Source of the DNA: Bdellovibrio sp. CG10_big_fil_rev_8_21_14_0_10_47_8
GTDB lineage: Bacteria > Bdellovibrionota > Bdellovibrionia > Bdellovibrionales > Bdellovibrionaceae
Direction: 5' to 3'
NCBI GenBank assembly: GCA_002773975.1
Contig: PEZR01000171.1
Location: forward strand, 1 to 5,574
Length of the DNA: 5,574 nt
Shown here: in pieces, positions 1-5,574 of the stretch
How positions within the stretch are numbered: position 1 is the first letter of the stretch
Layout of the letters: each line of letters starts with the position of its first letter
Position numbers and translations under genes: made by a program
Notes under the pieces: generated by a model
Databases searched by the model: none
Told to the model about the DNA's origin: nothing
Seen by the model: the letters and a program-made list of their open reading frames with translations, nothing else

Positions 1-2
1 AA

Positions 3-197
3 GACCTGGTGCAAGAGCTTAAGACGCAACTGACGGTGGTGATTGTGACTCACAATTTACAACAGGCTGCTCGCATTTCGGATGCAACGGCCTTTATGTA
101 TATGGGTGATCTTATTGAGCTTGGTTCAACGACTCAGATTTTTACTCATCCCGCCCAAAAGAAAACAGAAGATTACATCACTGGCCGTTTTGGTTGA
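3..197 (+). CDS. pstB: Phosphate ABC transporter ATP-binding protein PstB, C-terminal fragment
   Basis: These are the last 64 codons of the ATPase that powers the PstSCAB high-affinity phosphate importer on the cytoplasmic face of the inner membrane. The reading frame is open to the left edge, so the Walker A, Q-loop, signature and Walker B regions lie outside the window; PstB proteins are usually about 250-260 residues. Visible here are the VIVTHN segment, whose His (visible residue 17) is the ABC H-loop switch histidine, then QQAARISD, the TAFMYMGDLIELG strand-turn region, and the C-terminal TEDYITGRFG, which is nearly diagnostic of PstB among ABC ATPases. It ends in TGA. The GTG at position 9 is an internal Val codon, not a start. 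The next gene is convergent 33 bases away, so no phoU follows directly in this strand, although phoU often follows pstB. I see no clear intrinsic terminator in the gap. Confidence 0.93.
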   Translation, partial: DLVQELKTQLTVVIVTHNLQQAARISDATAFMYMGDLIELGSTTQIFTHPAQKKTEDYITGRFG

Positions 198-230
198 GCC
201 TTTGAATCTTACCGTGAGATCGGCCAAGGG

Positions 231-992
231 CTACTTCTCAATAGCTCCCTGTTCAATCCAGCGTTTCACGAGGTCAATTTGTTCAGCAGAGAGTGCTGTT
301 GCGGTGCCATTGGCAATGGCCTTGGGTGGCGGCATGTCTCGATCAATGATGTCGGTCCACATCTTGCTATTTCCAAGATCACCGGGGGTTAACACGGGCT
401 CACCGGTAATGCTATCTTCCTGAGACAAAACATCACGATAGTTTTGGAATGGAAATTTTCGACCACCACTCGTAGCTCCTGCTCGGTGGCAGGAGCTGCA
501 GTTCGTTTCAAACACATATTTTGATACATCGGCAAAAGTTGGGTTTTCAGACAGGGTGGTTGTGGTGGTGGTTGGGCTCGGTTTTGGTTTCTGACGGTTG
601 GTCTCTTGGGAGCCGTAGTCGATCCACAGTTTTAAAACTTGGAAGGCTTGATTATTGAGAGCCGCCTTATTTTGGGGCATGTCTCCACCCATATTTTTAA
701 GTCTTTTGATCAAAGGACTGCCGTCAGAATTGCCGGGAATTGTATAGATCTTTGTAAGGGTATAGCTATTGGCCCAGGCATGACATTGAGTGCAAGAGTT
801 GGGTTCAAGAATTTGAGATCGGATAAATTCAAAACTGGGCACTTGGTCGCCACCGAGAACCTTTTCAAACATGACTTCGGGTCCGCCAGTGTTTTTTTGT
901 CGGGCTTGGTAAAGGGAAAAGTTGCAACCACCCAGGCCCGACATCAGAAGGGCAGAGATCAAAATTTGAGTGCGAGAGAAGGTTGATTTCAT
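231..992 (-). CDS. Diheme c-type cytochrome-like lipoprotein with duplicated heme domain
   Basis: A 253-residue exported protein with two CxxCH heme-attachment motifs, CTQCH at residues 67-71 and CSSCH at 165-169. It probably carries or senses electrons outside the inner membrane. Residues 1-22 form a lipoprotein signal peptide (MKST, basic at K2 and R7, hydrophobic 10-20) ending in the lipobox LGG before Cys23. The two halves look duplicated: each has CxxCH, then a DMP motif whose Met (M105, M210) could be the distal heme ligand, then a closing helix (LWIDYG near 122-127; VKRWIEQGA at 242-250). A Pro/Lys-rich segment plus six Thr (about 135-146) links them. I chose the ATG at 992 because AAGGA lies 8 bases upstream and the signal peptide then begins normally. 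The in-frame ATG at 1010 would add six residues and has no such site. Family precedent is the small c-type domains of multi-heme or planctomycete-type proteins; the specific partner is unknown. Confidence 0.85.
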   Translation of the reverse strand: MKSTFSRTQILISALLMSGLGGCNFSLYQARQKNTGGPEVMFEKVLGGDQVPSFEFIRSQILEPNSCTQCHAWANSYTLTKIYTIPGNSDGSPLIKRLKNMGGDMPQNKAALNNQAFQVLKLWIDYGSQETNRQKPKPSPTTTTTTLSENPTFADVSKYVFETNCSSCHRAGATSGGRKFPFQNYRDVLSQEDSITGEPVLTPGDLGNSKMWTDIIDRDMPPPKAIANGTATALSAEQIDLVKRWIEQGAIEK

Positions 993-1000
993 CGGCAGAT

Positions 1001-1005
1001 TCCTT
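1001..1005 (-). promoter_or_regulatory. Ribosome binding site of the diheme lipoprotein gene
   Basis: On the minus strand this reads AAGGA and lies 8 bases before the ATG at 992. It lies inside the longer alternative reading frame that begins at 1010, so it decides the start in favour of 992. Confidence 0.6.
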
Positions 1006-1208
1006 TGCATTTGATGGCTCCGAATGCAGCCCTGATATTTAACATTTTATTGATTTCTGATCTTGGAAAACGGGGGCTCTGGATAAAAATTACCCAAAGA
1101 TGCCTTTGAGGACGGAATTTCAATAGAAGCAGGGCTCTGCCAGTTGCCGGAGTTGATCACAAAGTGTCCCTTTGCCTGTCAAAAAACGAGACAGTTCAAG
1201 GTGCTGTA

Positions 1209-1221
1209 ATTCCCAGGGAAT
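1209..1221. promoter_or_regulatory. Possible operator: perfect inverted repeat ATTCCC-A-GGGAAT
   Basis: Six-base arms around a central A form a symmetrical 13-base site. If one base (A1208) is skipped, the symmetry extends by GT at 1206-1207 against AC at 1222-1223. It lies 116 bases before the secreted-protein start and about 160 bases upstream of the lipoprotein's possible -10. Its size suits a dimeric regulator, but no regulator gene is in the window and the site occurs once, so the role is a guess. Confidence 0.25.
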
Positions 1222-1328
1222 ACGTTGGCCCCAGGATCGGTGTCGAATGAACGAACAAAAATCTCCGTAAAAAATCGTTGGCATGGTTTGCAGTAATATT
1301 CAGCGTTAGTGTCTCTATTTAGTTAGAC

Positions 1329-1334
1329 GGAGGT
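1329..1334 (+). promoter_or_regulatory. Ribosome binding site GGAGGT of the secreted-protein gene
   Basis: A near-perfect Shine-Dalgarno core stands before the ATG at 1338. The gap from GGAGG to ATG is only four bases, which is short. A second possible site, GAGGA at 1342-1346, stands nine bases before an in-frame ATG at 1356. That shorter start would remove Arg2, the only charge in the signal peptide n-region, so 1338 is preferred. Confidence 0.6.
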
Positions 1335-1337
1335 CTT

Positions 1338-2279
1338 ATGCGAGGATTTTATCAAATGATGGCCACAATAACAGTGCTTGGTTTATCGACCCAGTTGGTT
1401 TGGGGAGCTGGCAGCTGTCCCAGCGTTTGGCGGGATCTCGCAGGACACCATGAGAGTATTTTGAAAGACAAAGCCATCAGGGATGCCATAAAGACTAGAT
1501 TTGAAGATGGAGGTAAATCCTTTGTCGTTCATCAGCCACAAGATGCTAGTTTTTCATTGGTCGCTTCATTTTCTAAACTGCCAGATAGAACTATTCAATT
1601 TAAGGAAGTTTTAGTGCCGACACAGACCTTTCCTTATTCCGGAAAGACAATTTCTAAGCAGTCCTTTGTTAAGTATTCCGGGGATTTTTTAGTTGTTACG
1701 AATGAATTCAAAATTAAGAACCCTGCAAAACGGGTTTATTTTCGAGATGAGCCAACCGTTTCGATGATTGATCAGCCAAAGATTTTGGATGGTCGTGTTG
1801 AGCAAATATTCAGGACCGTGAATATCGACAGCCGGGACCTTCGCCAGCAGGAGTCTTTGAAAATGAAATATGGGCAATCATCTGTTGAGTTGGATTTTTT
1901 TTCAGGCCGTCCCGAATTGATTCAATTTCACCAAATGGACAGAAGTCTTTTGCCTGAAATTTTTGCTCGAGGTTCGGTTGATGTAGCGGAGCTAAAAAAT
2001 ACTTTGGCGCGCAAAGGGATCCCTATGAGTGGAACAGTTCTCAGTATCGATGTTGGTTTTAAAAACAAAGTGTTGAATAAACTTACCCTGACGACTTCGA
2101 CCGGGCAGATGATCGAAATTCCTTTAGAGAGAACTTCATATATCGACAAGCATAATCATGAACAGTTTGATCTAAAAATTGTGGAAGATCGTATAGTTGT
2201 CGGTCGAACGACGACAGATATGACGACGTTTGAAATCCATTCTGAGATCCTGCCGGCAGACACCTTTGACTTGAAATGA
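1338..2279 (+). CDS. Exported protein of unknown function, co-encoded with a P-type ATPase
   Basis: I do not recognise this 313-residue protein. Residues 1-23 look like a Sec signal peptide: Arg2, then a hydrophobic run (about 7-22) ending LVWG. Cleavage could be by signal peptidase I near VWG/A. Alternatively, GAGSC ending at Cys27 fits a permissive lipobox, and Cys27 is the only cysteine in the protein, which hints at lipid anchoring. There are no membrane segments after residue 23. The rest alternates short hydrophobic and polar stretches (for example FSLVASFSKL, DFLVVTNEFKI, LTLTTSTGQMIEI), suggesting a mostly beta fold; no enzyme motif stands out. The KHNHEQ segment near residues 270-275 and several other His and acidic residues could bind metal, but this is speculation. 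It overlaps the ATPase start by four bases (ATGA), so the two are cotranscribed and probably function together. It is visibly more AT-rich than the genes at the right of the window. Confidence 0.75.
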   Translation: MRGFYQMMATITVLGLSTQLVWGAGSCPSVWRDLAGHHESILKDKAIRDAIKTRFEDGGKSFVVHQPQDASFSLVASFSKLPDRTIQFKEVLVPTQTFPYSGKTISKQSFVKYSGDFLVVTNEFKIKNPAKRVYFRDEPTVSMIDQPKILDGRVEQIFRTVNIDSRDLRQQESLKMKYGQSSVELDFFSGRPELIQFHQMDRSLLPEIFARGSVDVAELKNTLARKGIPMSGTVLSIDVGFKNKVLNKLTLTTSTGQMIEIPLERTSYIDKHNHEQFDLKIVEDRIVVGRTTTDMTTFEIHSEILPADTFDLK

Positions 2280-4768
2280 AGAAAATCTCATTTGAATCTC
2301 TCAGGGGCTTGAAAAAAAAAGCAGGAGGATTGTCTTCCTCCGAGCTGGCTCTGCAGTTCGATCGCTATGGAAGAAATGAGATCGTCGAAGTGGTGGGCAG
2401 TCCTTGGCTGGAGCTTGTCAAAGATACTTTAAAAGACCCGATGATTTGGTTCTTGGTTGGAATTGGCACCGTCTTTGTGCTGGTCAATCAGGTCAGCGAG
2501 GCTCTTGTTCTTTTTGTCGCAATTTTTCCCTTGATTTTGATGGATGCCATTCTTCACTGGCGAACGCAGGCTTCGACAACAGGCTTGCGAAGCCAACTGA
2601 CATCCGAAGTAAGGGTGATGCGTGATGATCGGGAGCAAATAATTGATTCGCGGGATTTGGTCCCGGGTGATTTGGTTTTGGTTTCATCGGGCCTTTTTCT
2701 GCCCGCAGATGGTTTTTTTGATCAATCCATGGACCTTCAGGTGGATGAGTCCGCATTAACAGGCGAGGCCTTTCCAATCGTCAAAAAAACTTCAACGGTA
2801 GATCCCTTTACCTTGGTGGAGGATGGTGAAGTTTTTGTTGAACCTGGAATATTGGGCTACGCGGGAACTCGAGTCCTTACAGGGCAGGGGCATTTTCGAG
2901 TTATTTCTACGGGTATTCGAACGGCCTATGGCGAGATTGTCCAATCGGTGTCCGCGATGCCACATGAACGAACCCCTCTGCAGAAATCCATTGCTCGCCT
3001 TGTTCGAGCGTTGATTGTTGGGGCGGGACTTTTTTGCTTGGTTTTGGCTGGAGTTCGCATTTATCAAGGCCACGGCTGGTTGGATGCGCTGCTGAGTGCT
3101 GCGACATTAGCAATCGCAGCTATTCCGGAAGAATTTCCTGTGGTGTTTACCTTTTATTTGGGAGTTGGTGTTTATCGGCTGGCGAAAAGGAAAGCCCTCG
3201 TTCGTCGAGCGGTATCAGTAGAAAATATTGGACGAGTCAGCTACATTTGTTCTGACAAGACGGGCACGATCACAGCGGGAAAACTTCAGCTGACTCATCT
3301 TGACCCTGAGGTTGGATCCAGCGAAACCGAGTTGTTGAAGGCAAGTTTTGCGGCGGCGAGCACTCATGGGAAAGATCCAGTTGACCTTGCAATTCAAGAG
3401 GCAGCTTTATCTCGGGGGATTAAGTCAATCCATCGAACTCAAACTTTTCCATTCACAGAGGATCGAAAACGGGAAACAGTTTTTACGTCAGAGCCAGGGA
3501 CGCCCGGAATGGCCTATGTCAAAGGGGCTCCGGAAGCGGTGTTTTCCATTTCAATGTTGTCTTCAGACGAGGTTCGCGAATGGAAGAAAAAAACAGAGCG
3601 GTGGGCCCGAGAGGGGCATAAAGTTCTGGCCTGTGGCCGACGCCCGTTGACGTTGACCGAAATCGATCAGCGGATTGAGCCTGTTTCTGGCTTTGAGTTT
3701 TGTGGCCTGATTGTTTTTGAGGATCCACCACGACCCGAAATTGCGGAAGCTATCGCTTACTGCCAAAAAAACGACATTCGAGTTTTGATGATTACGGGAG
3801 ATCATCCGGCAACGGCCTCGGCCATCGCCAAGGACGTTGGCCTTGGTGGGGGGCAGCCGGCGGTCTGTTCTGCCGAGGAAGCGTCTGAAAATTTTCAAGA
3901 GTCCTGGCTTGAGCAGAACCCAGAATTTCTTCGTGGCCTTGATGTGGTGGCTCGTTGCACGCCGATGCAAAAGCTTCGAATTGTGAGTGCGCTCAAAAAA
4001 TATGGCGAGCTGGTCGCGGTCACCGGGGATGGAGTGAACGACGTTCCCGCGTTGAAGGCCGCTGACATTGGTATCGCAATGGGGGAGCGGGGAACCAGAA
4101 GTGCTAAAGAGGTATCCTCCATCATCTTGGCGGATGATAATTTTAGCACCATTGTGAATGCTGTGAAGGAGGGGAGACAGCTGTTCTTTAATTTAAAAAA
4201 TAGCTTTGCATATTTGTTGTTGTTTCACATTCCATTTGTTTTGACCGCCGCCTTGGTGCCGCTGTTTGGATATCCTCTGCTGTATTTGCCGGTGCATATT
4301 GTTTGGCTCGAGCTGATTATTCATCCGACGGCATTGTTTGCTTTTCAACAAGAGGCCTCAAATCAAAACCGGTCACCAAAAAATGAAAAAAACTTTTTCT
4401 CAAAATCGCAAGCAGTTCAAATCATAGCGGCGGGTGTTGGCTTCACGCTCCTGTTAGCGGGTGTCTTTTATTTTGATTATTCGGCAGCAGCGAGCATTGA
4501 GCATGCGCGCGCTAAAATCCTGGCGATTTTAATATTTTGGAGTGCCGGATTGGTCGTCTACTTTACTGGTATAAAATCCAAATCAGCGATCGCCATCGCG
4601 CTCGTCACCGTGCTATCAGCGGTCCCGCTTATTCAACTTCCAGGTCTGGCGGAATGGTTGAGACTTTCACCGCTGATGTCAAGCGAATGGGGCTTGGCGG
4701 CCGGATCAGTCCTGGCATTTTTTCTGTTTGGAAAGTCTCGGCAGTTTGCTCTTAGCGGAGCAAGGAAA

Positions 4769-4774
<6 letters not shown>
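2276..4774 (+). CDS. P-type cation-transporting ATPase (P2-like, PEEFP type, substrate unknown)
   Basis: An 832-residue, full-length inner-membrane ion pump that uses ATP through a phospho-aspartate intermediate. In order: cation-ATPase N-terminal domain (about 5-45, GLSSSELALQFDRYGRNEI), M1-M2 (about 55-95), actuator domain with TGE at 162-164, M3-M4 (about 242-300) with PEEFP at 284-288, phosphorylation site DKTGT at 327-331 (Asp327), nucleotide-domain KGAPE at 416-420, DPPRPE at 483-488, TGDHP at 507-511, hinge GDGVNDVPAL at 584-593, M5-M6 (about 643-692), and M7-M10 to the C-terminus. There is no N-terminal heavy-metal domain and no CPC motif, so it is not a P1B pump. M4 has PEEFP rather than the PEGLP of Ca2+ pumps, and M5/M6 carry His651, Glu679 and His683 where SERCA has ion ligands. 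The ion therefore cannot be named. The start overlaps the upstream gene and has no Shine-Dalgarno, implying translational coupling. The stop lies within the opposing tRNA gene. Confidence 0.95.
4746..4763. other. Hairpin at the ATPase 3' end, next to the tRNA 3' end
   Basis: TTGCTC and GAGCAA form a perfect six-base-pair stem around the loop TTAGCG. It sits inside the last codons of the ATPase gene and five bases beyond the CCA end of the opposing tRNA. Neither strand has a T-run after it, so it is not a standard intrinsic terminator. It could mark a transcript end or assist tRNA 3' trimming, or be chance. Confidence 0.3.
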
Positions 4775-4845
<71 letters not shown>

Positions 4846-4864
4846 TTTTGAATATCAGCCGGGA

Positions 4865-4893
4865 AATATGCCATGGGCCTGGGGCTTTGGCAA
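4865..4893 (-). promoter_or_regulatory. Sigma70-type promoter of tRNA-Arg
   Basis: On the minus strand TTGCCA (plus 4888-4893, five of six to the -35 consensus) and CATATT (plus 4865-4870, four of six to the -10) are exactly 17 bases apart. The GC-rich TCCCGGC that follows the -10 resembles the discriminator of stringently controlled stable-RNA promoters. Initiation near 4858 would leave a leader of about 13 bases for RNase P to remove. The -35 is only 15 bases past the stop codon of the hydrolase gene. Confidence 0.55.
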
Positions 4894-4908
4894 ACCTTAG
4901 GGGCTCTC

Positions 4909-5574
4909 TCATAACAAAAATGTGGTGGTCTTCGCGAAATCCGAGCCTTGGCGGGTGATTTGGGCGGCGTCGCAGTAAGGATCGTGTTCGAAGAACAGGT
5001 ACCAGCCCTCGTCAGCGGCGGGACCTAGGTATTTCTTCTTTTCTTCGATCAGTTTTAAGGGTTCCAGGTCGTAGCCCATCACCCAGGCCAGGCGCACATG
5101 GGAGCTCGTGGGGACCACGTCCCCGCAATAGAGCAGGGTGGTCTTGCCATCGCTGATTTTGACTATCTGTTGGCCCTGGGTATGACCGTTTGAAATATAG
5201 GTCGAAATCATCGGCAGCAGGTTGGCGGTCTCGCCATCGAGCAATTTCAAAACTCCCTTTTTTTGCAACGGTTCATAGTTGGCGGGGAAGTAGCTCGCTT
5301 TTTCTCGCAGATTGGGGTGCGAGGCCGTTTCAAGATTGGCTTTTTGCACATAGTACTGAGCCTTGGGGAAGGTGGGGACCAGCTCGCCATTTTTTTCGGT
5401 GGTCGCGCCGCCGGCATGGTCAAAATGCAAGTGGGTCAGGATCACATCCGTGATGTCACCAGGAGTGAGCCCATGGGCCTTGAGGGATTTGAGCAAGGAA
5501 GGTCCCTCAGTATCAACCCCATACATCTCAGCAAATTTATTTCCGAGTTTTTCGCCGTATCTGGCGACAAAGTC
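4909..5574 (-). CDS. MBL-fold metallo-hydrolase, N-terminus outside window
   Basis: A zinc-type metallo-beta-lactamase-fold hydrolase with 221 codons visible; the frame is open to the right edge, so the start and first strands are missing. All metal-binding motifs of the later part are present (numbered from the edge): THLHFDH with ligands His48, His50, Asp52 and His53; His131 in NGHTQGQQ; Asp152 in CGDVVPTSSH; and His197 in FFEHDP. This dinuclear ligand set is shared by glyoxalase II-like enzymes, lactonases and many uncharacterised hydrolases, so the substrate cannot be named. The VILTHLHFDHAGG plus GDVVPT plus W-x-x-x-YD pattern matches the YtnP/lactonase-like branch as I recall it, not true beta-lactamases. 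The Met codon at 5526 is internal because the preceding 16 codons (DFVARYGEKLG and on) continue the conserved region. The gene ends in TGA, 63 bases before the tRNA on the same strand, with no intrinsic terminator seen. Base composition is higher in GC than the rest of the window. Confidence 0.9.
   Translation of the reverse strand, partial: DFVARYGEKLGNKFAEMYGVDTEGPSLLKSLKAHGLTPGDITDVILTHLHFDHAGGATTEKNGELVPTFPKAQYYVQKANLETASHPNLREKASYFPANYEPLQKKGVLKLLDGETANLLPMISTYISNGHTQGQQIVKISDGKTTLLYCGDVVPTSSHVRLAWVMGYDLEPLKLIEEKKKYLGPAADEGWYLFFEHDPYCDAAQITRQGSDFAKTTTFLL

Larger units (their letters stand above)
993..1337. other. Divergent intergenic region, no gene seen
   Basis: This 345-base stretch separates the divergent diheme lipoprotein and secreted-protein genes and must hold both promoters. 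I find no convincing coding frame in it. For the minus-strand gene the best -10 is TAAAAT (plus positions 1044-1049) in an AT-rich stretch, about 52 bases before the start codon, with no good -35 partner. For the plus-strand gene, TAATAT at 1294-1299 is a possible -10 preceded by A-rich sequence (1256-1275), again without a recognisable -35. A perfect inverted repeat is at 1209-1221, and a weaker one (CTGTC at 1176-1180 with GACAG at 1190-1194) lies just before it. Neither is followed by a T-run on either strand, so they are not intrinsic terminators. Confidence 0.55.

Noticed and set aside
198..230. Bidirectional terminator between pstB and the diheme lipoprotein gene
   Set aside because: Only three- to four-base pairings can be made in this gap and there is no T-run on either strand.
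82..423. Plus-strand open frame spanning the pstB end and the lipoprotein C-terminus
   Set aside because: It runs out of frame with pstB and antisense to the conserved second heme domain, with no recognisable protein content.
555..572. GGT-type triplet run as a repeat array
   Set aside because: It is just six Thr codons of the linker in the diheme lipoprotein, read on the minus strand; it is not an independent element.
1278..1292. Sigma54-like -24/-12 promoter (TTGGCA then TTTGCA) before the secreted-protein gene
   Set aside because: The invariant GG and GC are separated by eight bases rather than the required ten, so sigma54 RNA polymerase should not recognise it. TTGGCA as a sigma70 -35 also fails, since the only good -10 (1294) is ten bases away.
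2404..4152. Numerous overlapping open frames on both strands inside the ATPase gene
   Set aside because: They are in other frames of a gene with complete family motifs, lack ribosome binding sites and show low-complexity or shadow-like composition.
4881..4906. Direct repeat GGGGCT (4881-4886 and 4901-4906 region) upstream of the tRNA
   Set aside because: A single six-base repeat around the promoter -35 is expected by chance, and no further copies are seen.
5190..5453. Plus-strand open frame opposite the hydrolase
   Set aside because: It is antisense to the HxHxDH and NGHTQG metal-site regions of a clear MBL-fold gene and has no homologous features.

Overview
The window looks like chromosomal DNA of a Gram-negative, probably proteobacterial or Bdellovibrionota-like organism. 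This is inferred from a Pst-type phosphate transporter ATPase, a lipoprotein signal peptide on a diheme c-type cytochrome-like protein, a second exported protein and AGGA/GGAGG-type ribosome binding sites. The lineage call is low confidence. No phage, transposon, CRISPR or plasmid genes are visible.

Layout from left to right. Positions 3-197 (+) hold the last 64 codons of pstB. Converging on it with a 33-base gap is a diheme c-type lipoprotein gene (231-992, -). A 345-base gene-free stretch (993-1337) separates this from a divergent two-gene unit on the + strand. That unit is an exported or lipid-anchored protein of unknown function (1338-2279) followed, with a 4-base ATGA overlap, by an 832-residue P-type cation-transporting ATPase (2276-4774). 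The ATPase stop codon lies inside the 3' end of a convergent tRNA-Arg(UCU) gene (4769-4845, -). Upstream of the tRNA, on the same strand, is a metallo-beta-lactamase-fold hydrolase (4909-5574, -) whose N-terminus is outside the window. A good sigma70-type promoter for the tRNA fills the 63-base gap between them.

How the genes work together. The pst, cytochrome, tRNA and hydrolase genes look like unrelated neighbours. The one pair that seems functionally linked is the secreted protein and the P-type ATPase. They overlap, and the ATPase has no Shine-Dalgarno sequence of its own, so its translation is probably coupled to the upstream gene. The ATPase has all the catalytic signatures of a P2-like pump, but it carries PEEFP instead of PEGLP in M4. 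It also has histidines at the M5 and M6 positions where SERCA-type pumps have Ca2+ ligands. Its substrate is therefore unlikely to be Ca2+ bound in the standard way. This pair is the best candidate in the window for undescribed biology.
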